DNA of 64,000 nt from Rhizobium mesosinicum (GTDB lineage: Bacteria; Pseudomonadota; Alphaproteobacteria; Rhizobiales; Rhizobiaceae): NCBI RefSeq assembly GCF_019511345.1, contig NZ_JAEUAK010000012.1:117153-181152 (forward strand). Direction: 5' to 3'. Positions within the stretch are counted from its first letter, which is position 1; each line of letters starts with the position of its first letter. A model generated the notes under the pieces. The model saw only the letters and a list, made by a program, of their open reading frames with translations, searched no databases and was not told the DNA's origin. A program made the position numbers and the translations under genes. This document shows positions 31,336-40,304 of this stretch, one piece after another.

Positions 31336-33342
31336 ATGTCCCAATCCGTTTCCCTGACATTTCCTGATGGTTCGGTGCGCAGCTTCGCAGCTGGCGCGAC
31401 CGGCAAGGATGTCGCCGAATCCATTTCCAAGTCGCTTGCCAAGAGCGCCGTCGCCATTGCGATCGACGGCACCGTGCGCGATCTTTCCGATGCCGTCACC
31501 GACGGCAAGATCGAGATCATCACGCGCAAGGATCCGCGCGCGCTGGAGCTCATCCGGCATGACGCGGCACACGTGATGGCCGAAGCCGTGCAGGAACTGT
31601 GGCCCGGCACACAGGTGACGATCGGCCCTGTTATCGAGAACGGCTTCTATTACGACTTTGCCAAGAACGAGCCCTTCACGCTCGACGATCTGCCGAAGAT
31701 CGAAAAGAAGATGAAGGAGATCATCGCCCGCAACGCGCCCTTCACCAAGGAAGTATGGTCGCGCGAGAAGGCAAAGGAAGTTTTTGCCGCCAAGGGCGAA
31801 CAGTACAAGGTCGAGCTCGTCGATGCTATCCCCGAAGGGCAGGATCTGAAGATCTATCGTCAGGGCGACTGGTTCGATCTCTGCCGCGGCCCGCACATGG
31901 CCTCCACCGGCCAGATCGGCACCGCCTTCAAACTTATGAAGGTTGCCGGCGCCTATTGGCGCGGCGACAGCAATAACGCCATGCTGTCGCGTATCTACGG
32001 CACCGCATGGGCCGAGCAGGCCGATCTCGACAACTATCTCCACATGCTGGCGGAAGCCGAGAAGCGCGACCATCGCAAGCTTGGCCGCGAAATGGACCTG
32101 TTCCACTTCCAGGAAGAAGGTCCGGGCGTCGTTTTCTGGCATGGCAAGGGCTGGCGCATCTTCCAGTCACTCGTCGCCTATATGCGCCGCCGTCTCGCCG
32201 TCGACTATCAGGAAGTCAATGCGCCGCAAGTGCTCGACACCGCGCTCTGGGAAACCTCGGGGCACTGGGGCTGGTATCAGGAAAACATGTTCGCCGTGAA
32301 ATCGGCCCATGCCATGACGCACCCCGAAGACAAGGAAGCGGACAACCGCGTCTTTGCGCTGAAGCCGATGAACTGCCCCGGCCACGTGCAGATCTTCAAG
32401 CATGGCCTGAAATCCTACCGCGAGCTGCCGATCCGTCTTGCGGAATTCGGCCTGGTGCATCGCTATGAGCCTTCGGGCGCGCTGCACGGGCTGATGCGCG
32501 TGCGCGGCTTCACTCAGGACGACGCGCACATCTTCTGCACCGATGAGCAGATGGCCGCCGAATGCCTGAAGATCAACGACCTGATCCTTTCGGTCTATGA
32601 AGATTTCGGTTTCAAGGAAATCGTCGTCAAGCTCTCCACCCGTCCGGACAAGCGCGTCGGCACCGATGCGCTGTGGGACCGGGCGGAAGCCGTCATGACC
32701 GATGTCCTGAAGACGATCGAGGCACAGTCCGAGGGACGCATCAAGACCGGCATTCTGCCGGGCGAGGGCGCTTTTTATGGGCCGAAGTTCGAATATACGC
32801 TGAAGGACGCGATCGGCCGCGATTGGCAGTGCGGCACGACGCAGGTGGATTTCAACCTGCCGGAGCGCTTCGGCGCCTTCTATATCGACAGCAATTCGGA
32901 AAAGACGCAGCCGGTGATGATCCATCGCGCCATTTGCGGCTCGATGGAACGCTTCCTCGGCATCCTGATCGAGAACTTCGCCGGCCATTTGCCGCTGTGG
33001 GTCTCGCCGCTGCAGGTCGTCGTTGCGACGATTACTTCCGAAGCCGATGGCTACGGCCGGGAAGTGGCGGATGCGCTGCGCGAAGCCGGACTGCATGTCG
33101 AGACCGACTTCCGTAACGAGAAGATCAATTACAAGATCCGCGAACATTCCGTTACGAAAGTTCCCGTCATCATCGTCTGCGGCAAGAAGGAAGCGGAAGA
33201 GCGCACGGTCAATATCCGCCGCCTCGGCAGCCAGGAGCAGACCTCTATGTCGCTCGATTCGGCGGTCGAAGGTCTTGTCATGGAGGCAACGCCGCCCGAT
33301 ATCCGTCGCAAGCTCGAGGCAAAGAAGGCCAAGGCAGCCTGA
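31336..33342 (+). CDS. thrS: Threonyl-tRNA synthetase
   Basis: 668 residues. TGS domain at the N terminus (VSLTFPDGSVRSFAAG), then the editing domain with HDAAHVMAEAVQ, class II catalytic core including the zinc-site cysteine in KPMNCPGHVQIF, motif 2 with VHRYEPSGALHGLMRVR-like LVHRYEPSGALHG, and the anticodon-binding domain. AAGGAG precedes the ATG. No T-box leader is seen in the 120-base upstream region, in keeping with a proteobacterium. Confidence 0.97.
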   Translation: MSQSVSLTFPDGSVRSFAAGATGKDVAESISKSLAKSAVAIAIDGTVRDLSDAVTDGKIEIITRKDPRALELIRHDAAHVMAEAVQELWPGTQVTIGPVIENGFYYDFAKNEPFTLDDLPKIEKKMKEIIARNAPFTKEVWSREKAKEVFAAKGEQYKVELVDAIPEGQDLKIYRQGDWFDLCRGPHMASTGQIGTAFKLMKVAGAYWRGDSNNAMLSRIYGTAWAEQADLDNYLHMLAEAEKRDHRKLGREMDLFHFQEEGPGVVFWHGKGWRIFQSLVAYMRRRLAVDYQEVNAPQVLDTALWETSGHWGWYQENMFAVKSAHAMTHPEDKEADNRVFALKPMNCPGHVQIFKHGLKSYRELPIRLAEFGLVHRYEPSGALHGLMRVRGFTQDDAHIFCTDEQMAAECLKINDLILSVYEDFGFKEIVVKLSTRPDKRVGTDALWDRAEAVMTDVLKTIEAQSEGRIKTGILPGEGAFYGPKFEYTLKDAIGRDWQCGTTQVDFNLPERFGAFYIDSNSEKTQPVMIHRAICGSMERFLGILIENFAGHLPLWVSPLQVVVATITSEADGYGREVADALREAGLHVETDFRNEKINYKIREHSVTKVPVIIVCGKKEAEERTVNIRRLGSQEQTSMSLDSAVEGLVMEATPPDIRRKLEAKKAKAA

Positions 33343-33466
33343 AGATTGCTTTTTGGACAATGACAGCGCCCGGCGTCGATCTGCCCGGCGCTGTCAGAAA
33401 TCTGACATGCAACAATAATATAGCCGCCACAAATAGGGACGGGTTTTCATCCCGACAGGCATTCGA

Positions 33467-34306
33467 GTGCGCTTCAGAGAGCTTTCCTACGCGAACGAAC
33501 GGGATCCACGCCTCAAGCGCTGGCTCATCCGATCCATCGAGGGTCTTTCCGGCCGTGACCGCTATGTGCGGCTCTACGATATCTGGCGCAGCGATATCGT
33601 CGGCAAGAGCGACCGCGTCTTCGGCAAGATGCTCGACCTCATCAATGTCGAGGTCGATGTGAAGGGCAACTGGCCGCTCGCGCCCTTGCCGGAAGAACCG
33701 ATCGTCATCGTCGCCAATCACCCTTTCGGCATCGGCGACGGCATTGCGGTTCTGGCGCTTGCCGAACAGCTCGGCCGTCCGTTCCGAGTGCTGATCCATA
33801 ACGATCTCCTGAAGGTGCCGGAGATGGCGCCTTACTCGCTGCCGATCTCCTTCGAGGAAACCAAGGAAGCGATGGCGATGAACATGAAGAGCCGTCACGA
33901 GGCCGTTCGCCTGCTGAAGGAAGGGACGACGATCGTGGTTTTTCCGGCGGGTGGTGTGGCCACCGCCAAGAAGGGCTTCGGTCGCGCCGAAGATCTGCCA
34001 TGGAAGATGTTCCCGGCCAAGCTCATCCAGGCGGCGCGCGCCAGCGTGCTGCCGATCTATTTCGAAGGCCAGAACGGCCGGCTCTTCCATCTCGCCAGCC
34101 GGGTTTCGATGACGCTGCGCCTGTCGCTGCTGATCCGTGAGTTCCGCCGTCTCTCAGGCAGCACGATTATCGCGCATGTGGGAAGGGTATTGTCCTGGGA
34201 GGAATTGAGCAGCGGCAGCGACCGAAAAGATCTGCTCGCACGCCTCTTTGAGGCCGTCTTCTCGATGGCGCCGAAGAAGAAGGCCTTCATCAAGCGCGCA
34301 AGCTGA
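33467..34306 (+). CDS. Acyltransferase family protein (PlsC/OlsB-like)
   Basis: 279 residues with the acyltransferase motifs: NHPFGIGDGIAVL (N-H-P-F-G, the histidine-aspartate dyad), a basic FPAGGVATAKKGF block and LPIYFEGQNGRLFHL. The H-x5-D spacing and the FPAGG motif are those of membrane acyltransferases related to lysophospholipid or ornithine-lipid acyltransferases. It would transfer an acyl chain to a glycerolipid or similar acceptor on the inner face of the membrane. GTG start with AGG upstream; the start is somewhat uncertain. Confidence 0.85.
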   Translation: MRFRELSYANERDPRLKRWLIRSIEGLSGRDRYVRLYDIWRSDIVGKSDRVFGKMLDLINVEVDVKGNWPLAPLPEEPIVIVANHPFGIGDGIAVLALAEQLGRPFRVLIHNDLLKVPEMAPYSLPISFEETKEAMAMNMKSRHEAVRLLKEGTTIVVFPAGGVATAKKGFGRAEDLPWKMFPAKLIQAARASVLPIYFEGQNGRLFHLASRVSMTLRLSLLIREFRRLSGSTIIAHVGRVLSWEELSSGSDRKDLLARLFEAVFSMAPKKKAFIKRAS

Positions 34307-34333
34307 AAACTTCCCGAATGTCCGAATCCGGCA

Positions 34334-35437
34334 TCAGTCGAGGCTGGCGCCGTCGCCGTTTTGAAGATCTTCGTAGGACGGCAAGGGCGGCTGCGGCGGG
34401 ATTTCACCACCCGGCTGGGGCACGCCCTTCGGCCCGGCCGCGGCCTGTCCCGGCGGCAGGGCCGTGGCGGCTGGAGCAATTGGCTGCTGGGCCTGCTGGT
34501 CCTTCATCAGCACTTCGACATCGGTATTGACGCCGGCAGCGACAGTGAAATCACGCTGATAGATCTTGTCCTTGTTGCGGGCGACCGCTGTGTATTCACC
34601 TTCCGCCAGCACCATGGTCGGAAAGGCGCTGACACTTTCGCCAACGCTGTCGCCGGCCGCCGTCAGGATCGACCAGGCGGTATCGGCGATCGCTTCGCCG
34701 CCGGTTTCTGAAACCAGCTTGAAATTGATCTGAGCGGCCCTGTGCTGGATCGTCGCTTCGGTGAGCTTGCCGGCTTCGACCTGAATATCGGCGCGGATCG
34801 TGGCGTTGACGTTGCCGTATTCGGAAACGACGTGATAGGTGCCGGCATTGAGGCGTACGACCGTATTTGGCGGTACATCGGCCATCACAAGGCCGCGCTC
34901 GCCGTCGTCGCGGACTTCGGCGGAATAGATCGAGAAGCTCAGCTGGTTAGGTCGAATACGGACATCGGAGCCGGAGACGGCATTGAGCAACAGGCCGCCG
35001 GCATCGAGAATCATGACTTGCTTGTCGACTTCGCTTGCATCCGGCACCGTCAGCTTCTTGGTAACGCCGGCGCGGCCGAAGGAGACATTGACGAAATAAT
35101 CGCCGGCAGCGAGCTGGAAGGCTGCCGTGCCTCCGCGGGAACTGGCGATGAGCGGCAACTTGCCATCGGCTCCGGCAACCGGGCTGAAGACATACCAGGA
35201 AAGCCCGTCTTCGACAGGCGCGCCATCGGCCGTCAACTTCGCCTCCAGCGAAACGTCACGCAGGCGCACGCCTTGTGCCGCTCCCGGCGCGACGAATGCG
35301 TTGAGCTTCGGCATTTTCGGCGTCGATTCGAGCTGCTTGAATTCCTTGAAGGCGTCCTGGCCTGCAGCGCCGAATGGCGTCAGCAACATCAGGGTAATAG
35401 CAAGGCCAATTCGTGCAAAAGGCAAAATGCCAAACAT
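34334..35437 (-). CDS. Secreted conserved hypothetical protein
   Basis: 367 residues from the ATG that creates a proper signal peptide (MFGILPFARIGLAITLMLLT ending AAG); an in-frame GTG fourteen codons earlier is possible. The mature part is rich in beta-strand patterns (TAAFQLAAGDYFVNVSFGR, NTVVRLNAGTYHVVSEYG, EGEYTAVARNKDK), three similar segments roughly 110 and 105 residues apart that suggest repeated carboxypeptidase-regulatory-like or immunoglobulin-type modules. The C terminus is proline/glutamine rich. No family recognised. Convergent with the acyltransferase gene. Confidence 0.75.
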   Translation of the reverse strand: MFGILPFARIGLAITLMLLTPFGAAGQDAFKEFKQLESTPKMPKLNAFVAPGAAQGVRLRDVSLEAKLTADGAPVEDGLSWYVFSPVAGADGKLPLIASSRGGTAAFQLAAGDYFVNVSFGRAGVTKKLTVPDASEVDKQVMILDAGGLLLNAVSGSDVRIRPNQLSFSIYSAEVRDDGERGLVMADVPPNTVVRLNAGTYHVVSEYGNVNATIRADIQVEAGKLTEATIQHRAAQINFKLVSETGGEAIADTAWSILTAAGDSVGESVSAFPTMVLAEGEYTAVARNKDKIYQRDFTVAAGVNTDVEVLMKDQQAQQPIAPAATALPPGQAAAGPKGVPQPGGEIPPQPPLPSYEDLQNGDGASLD

Positions 35438-35550
35438 CCTGTTCGTGAACCGATTGACTTCTGAAATCGCAGAGTCCACTTCAAGACCAATGCCATGGCA
35501 AATTCAAGACCTGTGGCCAGCCTTCGCCTATAAATGAGAGTTTCCCCCGC

Positions 35551-36135
35551 ATGAAATCCGACATCAAGCTGATCGATTATCTCGCCGTGCGCCGTTCAAT
35601 CCCTGCATTCCAGATGTGCGAACCGGGACCGGCAAAGGAAGAGATAGAGGAAATTCTACGCCTTGCATCGCGCGTTCCCGATCACGGCAAGCTCGCCCCC
35701 TGGCGCTTCATCGTCTATCGCGGCGAAGAGCGTGTAAGGCTCGGCGAAGAGCTGCTGAAACTGGCTCTCGAAGCCAAGCCCGACCTTTCCGAGGAAATGA
35801 TCCAGGTGGAGCGCACGCGCTTTACGCGCGCACCCGTCGTCGTCGGCATCGTCAGCAAGGCCGGACCGCATATCAAGATCCCCGAATGGGAGCAGATCAT
35901 GTCGGCCGGCGCGCTCTGCCTCAACGTGATCCTGGCCGCCAATGCGCATGGCTACGTTGCAAACTGGCTGACGGAATGGTTTGCCTACGACGAGCGAGCC
36001 TATCCGCTGCTCGGCGTCCACCCAGGTGAAAAGGTCGCCGGCTTCATCCATATCGGCTCCAGCACGTTCCCACCCGTCGAGCGTCCGCGTCCCGAACTAA
36101 CCGAGACGGTCACCTGGGTCGGCGGCGAAGTGTGA
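35551..36135 (+). CDS. Nitroreductase family protein
   Basis: 194 residues, FMN-binding nitroreductase fold: an RRSIPAF start for the phosphate-binding arginines, LRLASRVPDHGKLAPWRF, and GALCLNVILAANAHGYVANWLTEW near the C terminus, with HIGSS. NAD(P)H-dependent reduction of nitro or quinone compounds is typical; the natural substrate is unknown. The stop overlaps the start of the flavin reductase gene (TGATG). Confidence 0.9.
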   Translation: MKSDIKLIDYLAVRRSIPAFQMCEPGPAKEEIEEILRLASRVPDHGKLAPWRFIVYRGEERVRLGEELLKLALEAKPDLSEEMIQVERTRFTRAPVVVGIVSKAGPHIKIPEWEQIMSAGALCLNVILAANAHGYVANWLTEWFAYDERAYPLLGVHPGEKVAGFIHIGSSTFPPVERPRPELTETVTWVGGEV

Positions 36136-36737
36136 TGTTCTATACGACAGATACCAACCGGCACGGACTGGCGCACGATCCTTTTAAGGCGATCGTCGCG
36201 CCGCGCCCGATCGGCTGGATCGGCAGCAAGGGCAGGGAGGGGTCGATCAATCTGGCGCCCTATTCCTTCTTCAACGCAGTCGCCGACAAGCCGAAGCTTG
36301 TGATGTTTTCGTCGAGCGGGCATAAGCATAGCCAGCAAAACGCCAGGGAGACCGGCGTATTCACCTGCAATTTCGTCAGCCGCAATTTGGCGGAGCAGAT
36401 GAACCTGACCTCTGCTGCCTTACCTCACGGCACCAACGAGTTCGAATTCGCAGGGCTGACTCCAAAACAGGCGGAACTCATCGATGCGCCCTATGTGGCT
36501 GAGGCTTTCGCCGTATTGGAATGCAAGGTGACCGAGATCATCGAGCCGAAGACACTGTCCGGCCAAGCATCCGAGAATGTCTTCGTCTTTGGGGAAGTTG
36601 TCGGCATTCATATCGATGAGACCATCATCAACAACGGGCGCTTCGATGTGGCGTTGGCGCGGCCGATCGCGCGCATGGGCTATATGGATTATTGCGAGGG
36701 CAGCGAGGTCTTCGAAATGTTCAGGCCGAAAGTCTGA
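36135..36737 (+). CDS. Flavin reductase-like, FMN-binding split barrel protein
   Basis: 200 residues of the flavin_reduct family: IVAPRPIGWIGSKGREGSINLAPYSFFN, then FVSRNLAEQMNLTSAALPHGTNEF, with the C-terminal GRFDVALARPIARMGYMDY. Such proteins bind FMN and either supply reduced flavin or act on a substrate. Translational overlap with the nitroreductase suggests they work together in one redox step, although this is inference. Confidence 0.9.
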   Translation: MFYTTDTNRHGLAHDPFKAIVAPRPIGWIGSKGREGSINLAPYSFFNAVADKPKLVMFSSSGHKHSQQNARETGVFTCNFVSRNLAEQMNLTSAALPHGTNEFEFAGLTPKQAELIDAPYVAEAFAVLECKVTEIIEPKTLSGQASENVFVFGEVVGIHIDETIINNGRFDVALARPIARMGYMDYCEGSEVFEMFRPKV

Positions 36738-36822
36738 CCACGACGCAAGGCTTGAGCAAAGGCTAATAAACATGGTGAACCAATAATAAACTTTTTTCGG
36801 CTACCGTCCTTTTATTGAATAA

Positions 36823-36841
36823 GACGCGACCGAATCGCGTC
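36823..36841. promoter_or_regulatory. Inverted repeat upstream of the DUF2336 gene
   Basis: GACGCGA and TCGCGTC with a 5-base spacer, ending 13 bases before the start codon at 36855. It would overlap the translation initiation region as RNA or form an operator in DNA. Confidence 0.4.
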
Positions 36842-36854
36842 CAGTACCCGGGGC

Positions 36855-37991
36855 GTGGTCGTGATCATTGAGGCATTTCTTCGTTGGGCCGAAACGGCCA
36901 AGGCCGCTGACAGGGCGGCCGCTGCGAGTGCTCTCGGACGCGTCTATCTCAAATCGGAAATGTCCGGCGAGCGGCGCGATGCTGCCGAAAAGGCGATGAC
37001 CTATCTGCTCGACGATCCGTCGCCGCGTGTGCGGCTTGCGCTCGCCGAGGCGATAGCCTGGGCACCGCATGCGCCGCGCAACATCGTTCTCTCGCTCGCC
37101 GGCGACCAACCGGAGATCGCCTGCCATGCGGTGACCTGCTCGCCGGTGTTGACCGACGCCGATCTCGTCGATCTCGCGGCACGCGGCAATGGCGCGACAC
37201 GGATGCTGATCGCGGCACGCGCCCAGGTGACGCGTCCGGTTTCCGCGGCACTTGCCGAGGTTGGCGATGAGGAGGAGGTTCTCTGCCTCCTGGAAAACGA
37301 TGGCGCCGCGATTTCCGCCCAGTCCCTGAAACGGATTGCCGAACGGCTCGGCGACGTCAGCGACATTAGAAACCTGCTACTCGACCGCAGCGACCTGCCG
37401 GCCGATGCCCGGCAGATTCTGACACAGCATGTCAGCAATGCGCTGGTCGGTCTGCCGTTGGCGCAGGCGGCAATCGGCCTCCAGAGGCTGCAGCGCATCA
37501 GCCGCGAGGCGACGGAAGCAGCGATCGTTTCCATTGCCGGCGACATCTCACCGATCGAAGTCCCTGATCTTGTCGAGCATCTTCGCCTGAACGACCGGCT
37601 GACGCCGTCCTTCCTCATGCATGCGCTCTGCTGCGGCAAGGTGGAGTTCTTCGCCTGCGCCATCGTCAATCTATCCGGCTGCAACGATCGGCGCGTGCGG
37701 GCAATCCTTGCCACGGGCCGCATGCATGCCGTGCGCGCGCTCTATGAATCGGCCGGCCTGCCGCGCGATATCAGCATCATCTTCGTGGAGGCGACGTTCA
37801 TGTGGCGCGAGGCTTCGCGCAAGACGTCAGCCTCGCTTCTCGGCAGCGTCTGCGGGCGCCTGCTCCAGAAATTCCACAACCGGGTCGGGCAGCACGACGC
37901 CGTCGGCGAGTTGCTCGATATGGTCGAAAAGCTGCATGTTGCCGAGCAGCGCCGGTCGGCCCGTGTTTATGCCTCGCTTGCGGCTGCCTAG
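36855..37991 (+). CDS. DUF2336 domain protein
   Basis: 378 residues built mainly of helices in a HEAT-like pattern (DDPSPRVRLALAEAIAWAPH, then repeated ALA/VLC segments) as in DUF2336 proteins of rhizobia. No membrane segment or signal peptide. Starts at a GTG (second GTG two codons on is possible). Function unknown; HEAT-type repeats suggest protein binding. It overlaps the convergent hypothetical gene by four bases. Confidence 0.82.
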   Translation: MVVIIEAFLRWAETAKAADRAAAASALGRVYLKSEMSGERRDAAEKAMTYLLDDPSPRVRLALAEAIAWAPHAPRNIVLSLAGDQPEIACHAVTCSPVLTDADLVDLAARGNGATRMLIAARAQVTRPVSAALAEVGDEEEVLCLLENDGAAISAQSLKRIAERLGDVSDIRNLLLDRSDLPADARQILTQHVSNALVGLPLAQAAIGLQRLQRISREATEAAIVSIAGDISPIEVPDLVEHLRLNDRLTPSFLMHALCCGKVEFFACAIVNLSGCNDRRVRAILATGRMHAVRALYESAGLPRDISIIFVEATFMWREASRKTSASLLGSVCGRLLQKFHNRVGQHDAVGELLDMVEKLHVAEQRRSARVYASLAAA

Positions 37992-38395
37992 TCGTTAAAC
38001 CGGGCCGCGGCCCAGGAATAGCTTGCAGAAACGAAGTGCAGCGGTTTCGCCAGGGTGTTTTTTACGTCCCGGCCGGAAGGCAGATTGGCGCGCACACGCC
38101 CGGCAATAGTATCCACGAAACCGCCAAGGCCATCCCGTTGTTCGGCTACCTCGGGCGCTGCCGGTGCAGCGGGCGCGGGCTTGGCCGGTTCGGCAGCGGC
38201 AAGCGACTTCGGCGCCTCGCAGACGGCGATGACGGTCGGATAGCTCGCATTGGCATAGGCCTTCATCCGCTGTTCGGCCTCGGCATCACAGGCGACGACG
38301 GTTTCCCAGTGTTTGTCGACCGTGGCAACGTAATTGCACCGGCTGACGGAATCGTCGCAACCGAGGATCGTCATGGCGATGAGGACGGCTTGCAT
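37988..38395 (-). CDS. Conserved hypothetical protein
   Basis: 135 residues starting MQAVLIAMTILGCDD, with GGAGG six bases upstream. Cysteine-containing N terminus (CDDSVSRCNY and CDAEAEQRM), a conserved TVIAVCEAP, then a long proline/alanine linker and a basic amphipathic tail. The first 13 residues resemble a very short signal or lipobox but are too short to be called one. No family recognised. Confidence 0.75.
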   Translation of the reverse strand: MQAVLIAMTILGCDDSVSRCNYVATVDKHWETVVACDAEAEQRMKAYANASYPTVIAVCEAPKSLAAAEPAKPAPAAPAAPEVAEQRDGLGGFVDTIAGRVRANLPSGRDVKNTLAKPLHFVSASYSWAAARFND

Positions 38396-38523
38396 ATTTT
38401 GCCTCCATGGCTATTGAGCATGTCACCACCTTCGAAAGCACAATTCCAACGGAATGAGGGCAGCGGCGTGAAGTCCTCGTCATCTAGGGAAAAATCGCTC
38501 GTTTCATCGGAAGAGGAGAGAAA

Positions 38524-38985
38524 ATGTCGGTCACCATCGCTCTGGAATCGCCGCGTCAGAATGGCGTGATCCGGCTCCTCGACCTCTCGGATGCCTATGC
38601 ACAATCGCTCTATCCACCCGAGAGCAACCACCTTGTCGATATTTCGACGCTGGAAAAGCCGTCCGTCAGCTTCCTTGTGGCGCGCAACGGCAGCGAGATC
38701 GTCGGCTGTTGCGCACTGGTGGAGGCAGGCGACGGAACGGCAGAAATCAAGCGCATGTTCGTTGATCCCGAGGTGCGAGGCCTGAAGGTAGCAAGCCGGC
38801 TGATGGACCGGCTGGAGGAAATCGGCCGGGAGAAAGGTCTTGAGGCCATTCGTCTGGAGACCGGCATCTACCAGCCAGAGGCGATCGGTCTCTACAGGAA
38901 ATACGGATATATCGAGATCGAGCCCTTCGGCTCCTATCTACTTGACCCGCTCAGCCTCTTTATGGAAAAGCGCCTCACCGCTTAA
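38524..38985 (+). CDS. GNAT N-acetyltransferase
   Basis: 153 residues with the acetyl-CoA loop IKRMFVDPEVRGLKVASRLMDRLEE (R-G-L-K-V-A) and RKYGYIEIEPFGSY at the C terminus. Substrate unknown. A strong GAGGAG site precedes the ATG. The gene is divergent from the hypothetical gene at 37988-38395. Confidence 0.9.
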   Translation: MSVTIALESPRQNGVIRLLDLSDAYAQSLYPPESNHLVDISTLEKPSVSFLVARNGSEIVGCCALVEAGDGTAEIKRMFVDPEVRGLKVASRLMDRLEEIGREKGLEAIRLETGIYQPEAIGLYRKYGYIEIEPFGSYLLDPLSLFMEKRLTA

Positions 38986-39006
38986 CCTGCTTCGACGATC
39001 TGAAGA

Positions 39007-40188
39007 TCATTCGGCAGCGCGCTGCACCGGCGGCGCCTGCTCATCAAGGACGATCTGCGGTCCGGCATCGGCGGTACGAACTTCATGTATCCATTCGCGC
39101 CAGATCGCGACCAGCAGCGCCATCAGCACCGGGCCGATAAAGAGGCCGAGGAAGCCCATCGTCTTCACGCCGCCGACGAGGCCGAAGAAGGTCGGCAGGA
39201 ACGGCAGCTTGATCGGTCCGCCGACGAGCTTGGGGCGCAGCGTCTTGTCGACGATGAAGAGTTCGACCGTGCCCCAGACGAAGAGGCCGATACCGGCGAC
39301 ATGCGAGCCGCTGGCCAACAGATAAACGGATACCAGCGTGAAGGACAGCGGTGCACCGCCTGGGATCAGCGCCATGACGCCGGTCAGCACGCCGAGGGTG
39401 ACGGGCGAGGGCACGCCGGCGATCCAGTAGGCAACGCCGAGCACGATGCCTTCGCCGATAGCAATCAGCGTCATGCCCATGACGGTCGAACTGATGGTGG
39501 CAGGCACGACGCGGGAAATACGCTCCCAGCGGTTCGGCAGGATGCGTTCGCCGAGCATGTCGATCTGCTTGGAGAAGGAGAAGCCGTCGCGATAGACAAA
39601 GAAGAGCGCGATCAGCATGAAGAGCAGCGTAAGGAGCAGGTGGAAGGCACCGCCGCCGGCCGCCAGAACCGCGCGGTAGATGTTGCCGATATGGGCGCCG
39701 CTAACTGCCTGGATGAGTTCACCCATGGCGCCGGGGCTGCCGACATATTTCGTCCAAAGCTCGTCGAGGTAGGAACCAGCCAGAGGCAAGGCGACGATCC
39801 ATTGCGGTGTTTCCGCGCCGAAGCGGTTGGCGTGGATCGCCCATGCGACCCAAGTGCGCACTTCACCGGTCGTATAGGCAACCGCAAGGCTGATCGGAAT
39901 GACGAGGAAGGTGACGATGAGGACGATCGCGATGGTTGCGGCGATCGTTGTATTGCCGCCGACGCGGGCAACCAGCTTGCGGTAAAGCGGCCAACTTGCA
40001 AAACCGATGACGAGGGCTGCGAGCACAGGCACCACGAAGCCGTAGAAGAAATAGACGCCGGCTGCGGCAACAAGCACGAGCAGCCAGCGGGCAGCCGAAA
40101 TGGAGGGGATCAGCGGCGTACGGATCGTCGCCGAAGGCCCCAGCCATCGCGGCTCCGTATTGGTTTTCTGACGATTAAACACACCCAC
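39007..40188 (-). CDS. AI-2E family (PerM/UPF0118) transporter
   Basis: 393 residues, seven to eight transmembrane helices, with the AI-2E/PerM signature GIVLGVAYWIAGVPSPVTLGVLTGVMALIPGGAPL and the C-terminal PLSFTLVSVYLLASGSHVAG and FLGLFIGPVLMALL. The substrate class includes small anions or autoinducer-like molecules in studied members but cannot be given here. The start appears to be a GTG. Confidence 0.88.
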   Translation of the reverse strand: MGVFNRQKTNTEPRWLGPSATIRTPLIPSISAARWLLVLVAAAGVYFFYGFVVPVLAALVIGFASWPLYRKLVARVGGNTTIAATIAIVLIVTFLVIPISLAVAYTTGEVRTWVAWAIHANRFGAETPQWIVALPLAGSYLDELWTKYVGSPGAMGELIQAVSGAHIGNIYRAVLAAGGGAFHLLLTLLFMLIALFFVYRDGFSFSKQIDMLGERILPNRWERISRVVPATISSTVMGMTLIAIGEGIVLGVAYWIAGVPSPVTLGVLTGVMALIPGGAPLSFTLVSVYLLASGSHVAGIGLFVWGTVELFIVDKTLRPKLVGGPIKLPFLPTFFGLVGGVKTMGFLGLFIGPVLMALLVAIWREWIHEVRTADAGPQIVLDEQAPPVQRAAE

Positions 40189-40230
40189 GCGCGCCTCTTT
40201 TTATTGTTGTCCTAGTTTATGGGCTATGAA

Positions 40231-40255
40231 CCGGGCGGTTTCAAGGTCCGCCCGG
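40231..40255 (-). terminator. Hairpin downstream of the phytase-like gene
   Basis: Perfect 8-bp stem CCGGGCGG/CCGCCCGG with 9-base loop, 50 bases past the stop at 40305. No strong T-run follows. Confidence 0.45.
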
Positions 40256-40304
40256 ATAAAGCGTATACAAAGCGTGCTTGTTTGAGCTTCCGAACGCCTC
40301 GATA

